A DNA stretch of 64,000 nt from Xiphophorus maculatus (taxonomy: Eukaryota; Chordata; Actinopteri; Cyprinodontiformes; Poeciliidae), in NCBI RefSeq assembly GCF_002775205.1, contig NC_036447.1, positions 15,544,501 through 15,608,500 of the forward strand, in the 5' to 3' direction. The notes beneath the pieces were generated by a model, which ran no database searches, was not told where the DNA came from, and saw only the letters and a list, made by a program, of their open reading frames with translations. The translations under genes and the position numbers were made by a program. Below are positions 1-11,870 of this stretch, piece by piece (the stretch's first letter is position 1; each line of letters opens with the position of its first letter).

Positions 1-89
1 AAGCCAGCTTATCCACATAAGTCCCGTGGGCTGCAAATTTGAAAAGTCTGTGTTGTGTCGACTGCTCATGTCGCTTCTCGGCTCCCAAG

Positions 90-1412
90 TTCCCCCATAA
101 CAGAGTCAACCCCGTATGAGGTGAAGCGAGCCCAGGAACTGAACGCTCAGCTGGGGCCCAAAGGAAGCGCAAAGGCTGTTGACCTGCTCATAGATCTGCA
201 CAACACCACTTCCAACATGGGCCTGTGCTTCATCTTCTACTCCATAGACTGGATCACTCTTCACATTTACAAATACATAGAGGTATGAACTCAGACACAC
301 AGCTTCACAGCTTCCTATGGTAAGAATATAGCAGACCGCATGTCTATTGTAACCCTAAGCCCAACCCTAACCCTTCATGCTGGCCATAATTAATACATGA
401 AGAAAAAAATTAGGCTACCCTGTCTGTAATCCATAAGACTTTATCTTTTAAGGCTAGTTATTGACTCATTATATTATACTAAAATCATAGAAGATAGTTT
501 TTAGAGCCACTGCAGGATGTACGTTAGGTTTTTAATCTGTAAATATCAAATTTTCAGAATAACTTGAACTCTGTGCCTGTGAGAGCGATCCAGCTGGACA
601 TTCCCAGCTCCGAAGCTTATTCCCTGGAGTCAGTGGGCAAACATGGCTTTGGTAACTATGTAAATGTTCATTATGTTGAAGATTATCTTCATTAAGCTGG
701 ATTTCTTTGACAAGCATTGTTTTGTTGCAGCGATAGAAGTCGGCCCGCAGCCTAGTGGTGTGCTCAGAGCTGATATCTTCAACGTGGTGAAAGAAGCATT
801 GGATCTCACATTACAGTGGCTTCAGAAATTCAGTTCTGGTAGGAAGCAATGCAGGTTGCTTTCTTTCAGTTTTTTTGCTGAGCAAATCTCTACATAACAA
901 AAGTCCTAAATCCTGCTCTTATTTTTGATTGTGTTATAGTAATTAGACACATTACTCAGTGATTTATTTTCCTCTGCTAACAGGGCACAGTTTTGAAGGC
1001 GGCACAGTGGACGCATACACTTTTGTTAAAAGTGTTGACTACCCAAGAGACTCGGCTGGTAAAGCTACTGCTATCATCCACCAAGACCTACAGGTGAACT
1101 TTTGAGTCTTTTAAATTCAACAATTTACCTGTGAACTTAATGAAAGACTGAGGCTCCTTAGACAACCAGTGAAGTGAAACCATGCATGTATGTTACCCTC
1201 TCTGTTTTTTATTTTAGGATAATGACTTTAAGCTTCTGCGGTCAGGGGATCCCATCTTCCAGACATTTTCTGGGGATATTTTGAAATACGAGGGAGAAGA
1301 CCTCTACCCTTTCTTCGTGAATGAATGCGCCTACTACGAGAAGAAGATTGCTTTCCATTTAGCTCAGAAAAAAACATACAGCTTTCCGCATATAAGCGTG
1401 AAAAACGATTGA
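90..1412 (+). CDS. acy3: Aspartoacylase-family amidohydrolase, acy3-like (5' partial)
   Basis: Zinc-dependent deacylase of the aspartoacylase/succinylglutamate desuccinylase family; ACY3 hydrolyses N-acyl aromatic amino acids and mercapturates in the cytosol. Exons seen: about 90-282, 558-651, 731-838, 984-1093, 1218-1412, each with AG/GT borders and compatible phases; stop TGA at 1410-1412. The first exon, which should carry the GGTHGNE zinc site, lies off the left edge. The visible part has DLHNTT (third zinc-ligand His at 199-201) and IEVGPQPSGVLRADI, which carries the catalytic Glu. SLESVGKHGF and FQTFSG resemble ACY3 more than ASPA. Exon sizes of 94 and 108 nt equal those of human ASPA as I recall them. 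The left boundary at 90 is inferred from a pyrimidine tract ending in AG and from phase. Convergent with cldnd1. ASPA itself is the main alternative. Confidence 0.88.
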
Positions 1413-1453
1413 GGGAAGACAGAGATAACATGAGGGCTTCCATCACCTTAAGA

Positions 1454-1459
1454 AATAAA
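1454..1459 (+). promoter_or_regulatory. Polyadenylation signal of acy3
   Basis: AATAAA lies 41 nt after the acy3 stop codon, implying a very short 3' UTR. A Tc1-like relic begins only about 65 nt further on. Confidence 0.6.
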
Positions 1460-1523
1460 CACAATGGAATGAAATATGGAAGTCAGGAATTTGAGTCTAT
1501 CTGTAACACCTGTTTGCATATAA

Positions 1524-1800
1524 AGTGCCTTGCAAAAATAATAATATTTATAGCCATTAAATCTTTTTACATTTGATCTTGTGATAAATTTCAGTGTTTT
1601 TTTATTTTTTTATTCTGGTCTTACCTGATAGACTTGCACAAAGAGGAGCATAATTATAAAGTGGAAGGAAAATAATGCATAGATATTAAAATTTCTACTT
1701 CAATTAAAAATCTAACTGGTGTGGTGTGCACTTATATTCAGCCACCCTGAATCTGTATTTTGTAAAACCACCATTTGTCATGACAGGAGCAGGTATTCTG
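1524..1800 (+). mobile_element. Tc1/mariner-like relic, 5' end only
   Basis: The copy opens with a terminal-repeat-like AGTGCCTTGCAAAA. It continues with an 'ATAAAGTGGAAGGAAAAT' segment and a 'TTTTGTAAAACCACCATTTG' segment, both characteristic of the untranslated 5' part of a common teleost Tc1-like family. There is no transposase ORF and no matching right end. It lies directly after the acy3 polyadenylation signal. Confidence 0.6.
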
Positions 1801-3237
1801 AGCTGCCTTTAGGGGTGGGCAATGTAACGTACATTTTATTATATTTTCTAGTATTTATTGCAATAACAAAAAATTCTTATTGATCATTATTAATTATGGA
1901 ATGACAGAAAAATCCCTGCCTGTAAAATCAATCTGAAACAGTTAATACCACTTATTTTTTTCCCGCTCTTTCAATATTAGATTATCATCAGTTGTGCCCA
2001 AACTAAATAAATGGAAACATTACTTGTGTATTTCTGATGATCTTCTTAAATGCATGTTGAAAATTGTCTTCACACATAAATGAAAAATATATACAGTAAT
2101 GCACATTCCACAACTTAACTTACAGTTATGTGCTTTATTGTAATGCATGGAGTTTTAGTAGGTCTCTTAAAGGTTCATTCTGCTCTAAATGGTCAGAAAG
2201 GCAGCACATCTGCACAGAAATGCAAAATTAGCCAAATTCGCTCAGATATTTTTTATTTGCAAAAGGTAAAGCACCATCTCTGCATTCAAATTGACAAAAT
2301 TCCAATAAAAGTAACCAATTCTTAAATTTATTTCACACAGCAACAATACAGCAACAATACAATATTGTTCTTCAGAATATGAAAAAGTTTTCAAGACGTT
2401 TCAATACGTATAACTCTACATACTGACAGGAAACACTTCAGTTAAAGATGTCAGTTCAAAACAAAGTCACAAATTTATTTTCTGACATCGATGTGATATG
2501 ACAAATTCCTACTTATTTGAAAATGTAACAGTTAAAACATCTGTGATCATTGTGAATTAACAAAATGTTTCATACAGATATTTTGCGCACTTTAAATTTG
2601 CCAACGTTTTTTTCTTTTTTTTCCCTGAAATTATCTTGTGAAAACCTAAAAACGTGAGGATTCTGTGCTAATGTGCTCAAGAGTGAATATAATCAGATTA
2701 TCAGATAGTTTGATGTTCTGGAGTCTTTTTTGAAATCTTGCCTGACCAATTGAATAAAAGCCAGATCCTAACACTGCCCCCTCATGGTAAACACAGGGCA
2801 TGATGGGGGCGACAACTTGGCAACAATAACCCTGATTTATGTCCATCACTCTGTAACAAAACAAATAAATCATCAGATGGAAAACAAGAAAATATTTAGC
2901 TGGGGAACTGAAGAATATTTTCTTATTTTTCCTATAGTTATTCCCTTCCCCTTAAAGTTTTAAAGAACTTTAGTCCCAATAACCTAAATTGTCCTCACGT
3001 GGTATAAAAATATGAAGTATTGCTTTCCGTTTTCAACTTGTGCTGTTTTCTAAACATTTTCTTTCTCCAAGAATAGAAATTTACACATTTTGAGCAAATG
3101 TTAATCATTTTTTTTGCTTGATGAAAAATGTATTTCTGAAAAAAATCATGTTGGTTGAAGAAATGAGAATCTGGCCACTGTGCAAATCAGTGAAATAATT
3201 AGCCAAATAAAACAATTACTGGAGTTGTTCACTCTAC
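1801..3237. other. Intergenic, no gene seen
   Basis: AT-rich DNA between the convergent acy3 and cldnd1 genes. The only structure I see is a small duplicated CAGCAACAATA unit near 2338-2361. Short open frames have no recognisable protein similarity or splice context. Confidence 0.5.
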
Positions 3238-3812
3238 TACTTTGTACTGCAAAAGTATTATTACCCTCAAACCTTTCACATTTTGTCAGGTTACAATCAC
3301 AAACTCCCAGACAAGAGCTAAGATGGACTGAATTAAATACAGGGCCTTTCTGGATGAAAATCTGAGGCTGCAAAAGATCTCAATTTGGAGCAGAGCTACA
3401 ACTTCCAGCATGACAACCAGCCTAAACATACGGCCAGGAATAAAATTGAATGGTTCAGATTAAAGAGTAAAAAGGTGTGGAAATTAACTAGTCAAAGTTC
3501 AAAACTAAACTCAAGTGAAAAAAGACAAAAAATTGTTCTTCCTAGATGTATCTAATCAGCACTAGGTGTTTTCCAAAAATAGAATTGGCAAAACTTTGTA
3601 GATTTTTATGGCTGGAAGAGAGCTACCCCAAAAGAATTGCAGCACCAACCAGAAAGCTGAGGTGCTTGCGTAAAAATATTGTCTCAATTTACTTTTAGCT
3701 TCCCATTTATGCACTGCGAGGTGTTGGTCCAAAAATAGTGAGTCCTGTGGTTGTAAGGATGCTGAATGTGCAAACTCAAGGGTGTAGATACTTTTGCAAG
3801 GTGTCTTATATC
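3238..3812 (+). mobile_element. Tc1/mariner-like internally deleted relic
   Basis: The left end has TACTGCAAAAGTATT followed by 'CACATTTTGTCAGGTTACAA'. The body keeps a degraded transposase stretch ('CCAGCATGACAACCAGCCTA', 'CCCCAAAAGAATTGCAGC'), and the right end is GATACTTTTGCAAGGTGTC, roughly the inverse of the left terminus. At about 575 bp it is well short of a full Tc1 element and has no intact ORF. Confidence 0.72.
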
Positions 3813-4657
3813 AAGAATGTTTTTCTTTTTTTTTGAGTGTATGGTCAGGCAAACCATGAAGATAAACTGCAAAATTTGACAAACTCCTATAAAACCAACG
3901 TTGAACAACTGAGAAAGTAACTGTTTAGACAGGTTTTAACATTTAAATGGCAGTAGTAACTGAATTTCCTGAACGCATTTAATAGATTCAGCTTGTTGCA
4001 AAACCAACACAATGAAACTGATAATTATGCTGCATCAATACACACGAAATTCATCAATATCAATGACAGCAGAAGGTGAGTGGTTCCACTTTTAGACTGT
4101 GGTATTTTATGACATTTAGTCATTTTACCACAGACCAAAATAAAAAAAAATACCACAGATGATGGAAAGGTCAACCCAAACAACATGCAAAGCCTTGATA
4201 TTTAAAAATGATGCAAAAACAAGACAAAAGTTAAATAAAGATGCACCAGACTGTTTTCAGTAACAGAAACAACTACCTTGATTTGGATCATAAAAGTCCA
4301 CATCTAAAAGTCAGATAGTGCAAGTTTACACAGTTGCATCCGATTTAAGGACAATATGGTGAGCAGCTGAAAAAGCATTGGCAACAAAAGAAGGCAAATG
4401 GCAAAATAAAAAACCCAGCAGAAACAAAAATAGCACAAATACCTCTAAAAATATGCAACATCAAGATGATACACAACACAGTAATGGGGTAAAAAACAAA
4501 AGAGGCAAAGGTGATATATAAAGCCACACGAAATGATTCAATGTGTTTATGAGTACGTATGGATTGGTTGCAGCTGACGTTTAAACCTGTGATACCCTGA
4601 ACTATTTCTGCATTGCAAAACTGCTACAGTGGAAGTGAAAAGCTACGACCTGAACAT
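3813..4657. other. Intergenic sequence downstream of cldnd1
   Basis: No gene or clear repeat seen. It contains A-rich runs and lies beyond the candidate cldnd1 polyadenylation signal. Confidence 0.4.
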
Positions 4658-4663
4658 TTTATT
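4658..4663 (-). promoter_or_regulatory. Polyadenylation signal of cldnd1
   Basis: AATAAA on the minus strand, about 75 nt after the cldnd1 stop codon. Longer 3' ends are possible. Confidence 0.5.
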
Positions 4664-4737
4664 GAACTACAACCACAAATTGTTGGAAGGAAGGTGTAGA
4701 CCTACTGGTTATTGTCAAATATATTATTCCTCTCTCT

Positions 4738-7700
4738 TTATGCAACCCTATATGCGGTTATGCGGGTGTAGTGTTTGCGGTGACTTCTGGCCGCCCACAG
4801 GAACAGAGCGGCGGCCATCATCTGCAGGGGGAAGGAGATGAGGGCCAGGTAGAGAGACCACCCCACTAACTCACCGACGTTTTTCGGTTTTTTGTATTCG
4901 CTGTTGAGCAGATGCACGCTGCTCAGAAAACAGCAGACGGTTCCCAAAGAGCAGAGACCTGATAACAAGACGAGACAACAGCAGCGCAGAAGGATGAGAA
5001 ACAAAGATGCTGTTGATTACAATCATCAGTCTTCAGCTTGTTGCAGGACTTAAAGTAAAAAAATATATATCCCGAAGCTCAAACTTTCTTTTTGTGGTGC
5101 TGATAGGAATGAAACTATAACACATTGTTGTACGCTTACTAGAAATGGTCTTTGAAAAGTGTAAACGTCTTAATATCAGCACAACAAAAAAGAAAACTTC
5201 ACGTATCGATGCCCTCAATGAGGTTCCAAAGTGTTTGGACTCAAAGAAAAAAAAAGAGAAGCATCTGTGCAGCCTCATAGTTAGAAAGAAGAATAATAAT
5301 CAAAAAGACTCACAACTACATTCGACAGGCAATTTACAAGAAATTTTAAAAAGTCAATATTACAACCTAAAGAAAGAAGTTACACAGAGCTGGTTTGAGG
5401 ATTTTCTGTTTTTTCTACATCTTTTAAATGTTCTGGATTATAAACAAAGTTCTGTAAGAGATACAAATCACTACTTTTCACATTTTGGCTGGACCTGAGA
5501 AAACTATAATAACTGCTATACTCGAGGCCGTGTGTGCAGCAGGGAAAGGTCTGGTTGATCCAGTAGTTTCGGTTGGTGCAGAGCAGGAGTCTGCAACCTT
5601 TACAACCAAAAGAGCAGCTTCTGCTCTCAGGTCAGCCAAATAAAACTAATTTAGAGTCGCAACTGTGTTTTTTGGAAAAAAGACAGCTTATGTAGATAAA
5701 CGTCTACTCAAATAAATTTGGTGTTATTTTCAAAGAAACAATTTTTTTTCTTCAATTTTTATAATTTAAAATAGAGAGAAATATAACATTTTGCACAGAA
5801 AGGACAGATCATTTTTCTGTAGGATGAAAAACGATGTAAAAAAAAAACAGATTCAATTCTAATGAAAAGAAAAGTAGAACTACAACATATTAGTGGCACT
5901 TTCAGTGTAATTCTTTGTTGAAATTCAACACCAATATTACAAGAAAAAAAACAAAACAGCTAAAAGCCTGCATTTATTATATTTCTAGTTAAAAACTTTA
6001 GTAGGTTCTTTAGCCTTTGATCCTAAGTTATTAAGAGGCATTGTGAAAAATTCAAAGAGAAACAAGTTGGACAGGTGGAAAACAGGTGGAGGAGTGCCTA
6101 AACCTGGCCGACAACTAGAAGAAGAGATTAAATGCTGCAGAAGATTGGACAGAGTTACACAATGATCTATCACAACTCAACATTAAGATAAAAATACAGC
6201 ATTTTAACAAAAGGGTACACCTGAGATCAACAGCATAAGGATGTGTTTCTCTGACCTGCAATAAAATGGAACAATCCTACAACCAGGGTTGGCGTGAAGC
6301 TGCGGCACAGGCAGGCACAGACCCCTACAAGACCACTGAGAAACACCAGAGACAAGGACACCAGGGGCAGCAGAAACTGGCACCTCCACAGATCTGCATG
6401 AAAGGATAAGGATTCAGAGGTTTGTGAAATTAAACCAATTACTGAAAATAGTTTGGAGGACAAATCAACTACTGCAACAAAAATAAAAATAGTTTTATTT
6501 TATCTTTGAGGCAGGGTTGGGTATAAAATTAAAACTCCAACACAATGAGTCACTTGAGAGAGGAAGAAAGGTGAAAAAAATATTTAGATTAAAAAAAATA
6601 TGTACATGAGGTTTTGAAATTTGCCTCAACTTGGGATTTGCACTCACATGTTCTGAGCAGATCCTCCTCGCTCGTATTTTGTTTGACCTTTGTACTGAAT
6701 TGCTGAGGAAGGGTGAAGCTCACACAGAGGGTCTCCGTCTTAGGATCTAAAGTGAAGGGAAGAGGGCAAAGATCTACCCAAGCGTCTGAGATCAACACAT
6801 AAAGCTGGTTGGAACACAGGACTGGAGGACAGGATGAGACAGAAAGCCTGACTTACGCAGGCATTTCTTACAGATCCAATAATTAACCAATTCTTCAAAG
6901 TTTAACAGATGAAAGCAAACCCAAGGTATCCATTTCCAAAAATTCAGATGCAGTTCTGTCCTTCAACCTAAGCTCTCACTGAGGAAGGAGTCCAGAGATT
7001 ATTTATTGCTTTTTTTTTTTACCTGTCCATGGAATGGAATCCAGAATTTTTCTAACTTATTCTTGTCGGTGCAGAGTCTCGTGGCAGCCCCTCCTTTCTG
7101 CCTGTATGGCTACCCTACCATGTAAAAGAAGCCCACCTACTTTTTATAACCCTCCATTGTTCGAAGTCGAGCCATGTGCTCCAACTTCAGGTGAAATTAT
7201 TACATTTTTGATCACGCTCAAAGGATTATTTGAAGGTAAAAAGCACACAAGATAACCTGCAAGTTGAGAAGGAGCCATAGAATTAGGAGAATTGTTGTAA
7301 ATTGCAAAAATGGAGAGTTTTGCGATTGCTCTGATAGTCAGATTAGATATACAAACTGCAAAATGTGGCATATTGTAAACTACCTGTACATCCACTTTGA
7401 TGAGTGCAATTTCTCTGCTGTGTTGTGTTGTCACTTTCATTGCCTGTCTGAAGATCACCTGTTGATTAAGACACTAATTAAAATCTTGATAATCTTATCA
7501 CGTTTGTTTAGAGATTCATTATTTGGCTTCTTTATTTTTTAAACACGATGTAAAAGGCAAATCCCACTATAACCGATATAAGATCAAACTCTCAGACCAC
7601 CACAACCCTTAACATTCCTCATTGAATGCAAAGCTAAATGCACGAGATAAACAGCAACTGCAAGTTCACTTTCTCAACAATCACGTTCATTTTTCATGAA

Positions 7701-9021
7701 TTTATTAGAAAATATAAAGAGAGGGAAAGTATGTGTATTTGATCATATTTGCAAGGTCTTCACAAACAGCTGCTCTAACTCGCTACACAACAAAGGATTC
7801 AGATCGCACTCATGTGAAGCTCTTATGTGGGTCTGCAATGATTGATCTAACTATCTGAAATGCACCTTCATTGTGAAATAAACCTATAAAATTGTACTCT
7901 CTTATTACATAATTTAACAAATTCTTCTGGTCTAATAAATAGTAATAGAATGTCTACATCTAATAATATCGTCTAGCTTTACACCAATCTCAGGTGCAAT
8001 GTATGGATGGAAAATGATATTATTTCTCACAATAGACTACAGTGCTAGAAACTGTAATTCCTTCAGGTTTTTAAAGGACAGTCCAGGGTTTTCTCCTCTA
8101 AAGGAAGTGAAAACTCCAGAGCATGGTGCTGCCACTACAATCTCCCATAGTGAACATGGAGTTAATTGTATCAATAAAAGTTTATGTGTGGTTTCATCAG
8201 ATCATAACACAAAGTTACACTTTTTTTATCCATTATGTTTTCAATCTGTTTGTTGTTCAATTTAACTATACATGCTATCTTCCACAGTAAATTAAATAAA
8301 AAGACTTATCAATGTCAATTTTTGTTAATATCTAGAAGCAGACATGTGTTAACGTTTTTAGATCAATTCTAGGTTGGCCATCTTCCAAAGCAGGTAATAA
8401 AACATCTTGTTGGGACACTGCTACTTTTTTTTGTTTTTAAAAAGGTGAATTTCTTTTAATTTCCTAATTATTTGTGTAAAAGGTTAAAGTGAAAAGCAGT
8501 TCAGAGGTGTTAGTAGCCATATTATTCCTGGTCGTTCACCCACATAGCGACTGGAGAACGACTGGATTCCAGCAGAGGAATAAATGGTCAGGAGGAAGTA
8601 AACATTAGAAACTAAATAAATATGTCACTTTCTAACTTAAATTTTTCTTTCAAATTAAAAAAACAAAAATAGACTTTACAGTTTAGCATTTCTGTGAGTT
8701 GTTTTAGTGCAGGTTTGATACAATACCTTGCTGACAGCAATACCAATGGGTGCAGTGAGGAACCTGGATACACCTCCACCACAGACCCAAGGTGCCGTTC
8801 CACGTGAACAGGTGGCTGCTGTATGTCTTCTCATCAAATTCTCCAGTGAGGAACTCATTTTTGATCACAGTGGTGTTGATACACTGTTGTACTGGGTGTT
8901 GTACGGTGTTGTTGTACTGGAACCAGTTCTGAGTCCCCACCGCCACGGACAGGTAGACAGTGGCCAGCAGACTGAGGACTGAGCCGATGACCAAAGCCGT
9001 GGCGTAGCGATTGTCCACCAT
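4738..9021 (-). CDS. cldnd1: Claudin domain-containing protein 1
   Basis: Four-pass membrane protein of the PMP22/EMP/claudin superfamily. Coding exons on the minus strand: 9021-8727, 6746-6648, 6393-6256, 4958-4738. They total 753 nt and encode 250 aa (human CLDND1 is about 253). All junctions are AG/GT with matching phases. Start ATG 9021-9019 gives MVDNRYATAL, the family N-terminus, with TM1 at about residues 8-28. The first extracellular loop has the claudin-type GLWWRC...C signature around residues 83-92 and N-linked sites (NNT, NTT, NGT). TM2-TM4 lie in the last two exons, and the C-terminus is TAYRVA, as in the human protein. The exon with the start codon begins at 9045 after a good acceptor, so at least one 5' UTR exon lies upstream. 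Human CLDND1 is linked to endothelial/brain barrier function; the role in fish is inferred. Confidence 0.95.
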
Positions 9022-9045
9022 GGTCTCACAGACAGGTCGGACTGC

Positions 9046-10226
9046 CTGCAAGCAGGGGGGAGAGAGATGTAATTTCTGACAAAGAATGGACTCTATAGAT
9101 AAATATTTTGTTGTTCAGCAACTTCAGCCACAGCAGCACAACTCTGAAGTGACGGATCAATTTTACTCTTTTAATTAGACATCTGACTGCATTCTGAATG
9201 TGGAATACCACCTTCCACACAACTTCCAAATCCAAAACACTGTGTTGTTAAACTTCTGCTAGACTATTTCCTCAGGATTACGCAATGTCCTTATCACACT
9301 GTATCAGGTTTAGTATCTAAGTCATTGACAATGTACAAGCAAATTAGTGTCGATCAAACTGGGCAAAATATTACCAATATGTTTTATCCAGATATCCAAC
9401 AGTGCCATAGTTCCGTTGGATTACAATACTATGGCAAATATAAGCAGTCTTTTGTGGTATTAAATACAGATACTGCAATATCTGAAGTATATCTCGTATC
9501 TGTGTTACAAGAAAAACGTAATATTTCAAGTTTTCATGAATCTGTCATCAGTGTAGTTTAAATTAGTCTGGATGGTTTAGAGTTCCAGGAAACCTTCTGT
9601 TTGTAGATAAGGGGGAAAAAAATCTTTTTTAAAATGTTATTTTCTCTATTAGAATAAGTTCATCAAATTGTAGCGTTATCAAGGGTTTAACGTGCTAAAG
9701 CAATTCACTACTGGTAGCTATGACCAGTCAACGAATTGATATTTTCGCATAAAAATGTTTAACTTGAATCTTTAAAGTCAGTTTATTCAAGAACTGAAAG
9801 CTAACTTCAGCTGTATGTTGTTAGCACCTTAAACTGGGCGTGTTTCAGTCGGTGTCCGAACCTCGGGAGACTTTATTCGGTCATGTTTAAATATCACCCG
9901 AACACCGAGGCGGGGGATACTGGAAAAACAAAGACAAAAACCGGTTAACAGCTTTATACCAGCAACTACGGAGACAAGAACTTTGACATTCAATAGCTAA
10001 TTTAGTGGACTTGTTTCAGTTAGCAGCAGCTACACAGACATAGAAAATAGAAACATGGCGACCTAGCTATGTTTCTAGGTCGCCTCAGTCACACATAGAA
10101 GGCACCGTCATTATAATTCAATTTAAAAAAATTAGCATGATCAAATTCATAGGTAAGAAAAACATGATACTAACAAAACGCTTCCTCTCAGTTTCCTGAT
10201 GCTGCTCCGGTGTTACGTCGGTCTTG
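9046..10226 (-). promoter_or_regulatory. cldnd1 first intron, 5' UTR and promoter region
   Basis: The cldnd1 start-codon exon has an acceptor, so the transcription start is upstream on the minus strand. The CpG-richer part at about 9830-10220 is the best promoter candidate. It contains a CRE-like TTACGTCG near 10213 and an inverted repeat GGCGACCTAG/CTAGGTCGCC at 10057-10084. A possible donor (TTCGG|GTGATA) lies near 9895, but I could not fix the 5' UTR exon. Confidence 0.35.
10057..10084. repeat. Inverted repeat, 10-bp arms
   Basis: GGCGACCTAG (10057-10066), an 8-nt loop, then its exact reverse complement CTAGGTCGCC (10075-10084). It sits in the cldnd1 promoter-side region. Confidence 0.7.
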
Positions 10227-11100
10227 TTTTTTTTTTTTTTTTTTTATAACTTTATTTAAATTGTTGCATTTGTTACAAACAGTGAAAAAGTATTGACAAT
10301 CTAGGAAACCAACATAATAGAAAAGTAAGATGACAATAAACAAATACTGTATTCAGTAAAAAATCATGTAATAATTTTATACCCCTTTTGTTTGAATTTA
10401 AGATTGCATACGACCTGCAACACGTCCCTGCATAAAGTTTACAGAAAGGACAAGAGATAACGATAGCTTTATATTTATGAAGGAAGTGTGTGGTTGGTTA
10501 AAATGAATGACTTAATTTTAAAGAAACCTCTTCGACTTTGAATGGAAGAGCACATTTTTTTTCCAGTTAAGATTCTGCACAAAGATATTCCACTTTGTCT
10601 GCAGGATAAAGTGGATAAAACCAGATTTTCATGAAAATATTGATTGAATTTTAGAAGTGATGGCTTTTAGTTGATTTGGATTGTCTAGGCTGGGGTCAGG
10701 AGGATTTTAGGTCAATATCTTTAAACAACATGAGCAACCCCAGGACAGCATGAATTGCAATGCTTCCCTTAAATTAATAAGAACCTTGTACTAAGAAAAT
10801 CTGCATAGCTGTAGAGGTTCTTTGTCGTAGCTGATGAAATTGGATAATGCCAACTATGTCTGAAGAAATAATAGCTTGTTTTTGTCCAGAATTTTAGAGT
10901 TATTCCAAATATTAAACCTGTGGAAAACAGGTTGTGATTAGAGACCATACTAAAATGTACCTGTTGGTGGAAGATGGAAAGTTGTGGGTATTTTTAGAAT
11001 ATAAATTCCTCACGATGGGGGAACTACAGCCACTGTGAAAGCTCAAACTTTGTGCTTTGGGAAAATCCACCCACTTACTTACATATGTGCCCTGCTATTG
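10227..11100 (-). mobile_element. Possible retroelement 3' fragment with A-tail
   Basis: A run of 19 T (10227-10245) followed by AT-rich sequence looks like the 3' end and poly(A) tail of a retroposed element inserted on the minus strand. No reverse-transcriptase similarity is visible, and the far boundary is a guess. Confidence 0.3.
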
Positions 11101-11870
11101 GATTGACACCCAGAGGTGCCCCCTTTAAATGATTAACATGCAACAGCATCAGTTGGGGCACAAATTGTTGCAGTATGGGAAAAGAAGAAAAATAATGACA
11201 AATGTAAGAGGTGGAGACAAAGAAAATGTGGCATGTGGAACACACTGAAGTGAGAATCCGAAATAAAGAATGAGTTTAATGTAGAAACCAATACTAACCT
11301 ATCCTGTCTTTAAATTTGATGCCATACATCTGCCTGTCCTATAATGTGAATATGCATAAAAGCTAAGTTGTATTAAAATAAAGATGGATTTCAAGTTTTT
11401 ATTTTGTTTTTATAATGTAGGCACATCTTGTACAAATATTATAACTACTTCATAAATGACATTTGACTAATTTAAAGCTATAGAGCAACTGGTTTTTGTC
11501 ATAGGACTACACATCTGAACCGATATATCCCTGATGTGGTTTTCATCTGAAAAATGTAATGCTCCCTGAATGATGAAATGCCACAGCTAACATTGCTTAT
11601 AATCCCTTTGATAAATACTTTTTATCTTCTTGTTTTCTTGAGAGTAGACAAGAAGAGATTTTGAATACATGTTACAATCAAGTGGTGCAAACATAGTTAG
11701 AAAAATAGTATCAGAAAACAAAATGATTTTTACATAACGTAGATCGGGTAAAAAAAAAAAAAAAATTCAAATGCTTATCCATTTCAAAATCAATCATTGA
11801 TTCCAGACTCATATGTCGAGTCCTGCAGTGCAAACTGATTCCTTTAGTGCAACAGAGAGTTCCCTTATTG
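11101..11870 (-). other. glb1 3' UTR and intergenic sequence
   Basis: Downstream of the glb1 stop. The first clear minus-strand AATAAA I find is at 11398-11403, about 470 nt beyond the stop. A 16-A run lies near 11750-11765. No other gene seen. Confidence 0.4.

Noticed and set aside
5145..5498. 117-aa Lys/Asn-rich plus-strand frame
   Set aside because: It lies in a cldnd1 intron, is A-rich and low complexity, and has no domain.
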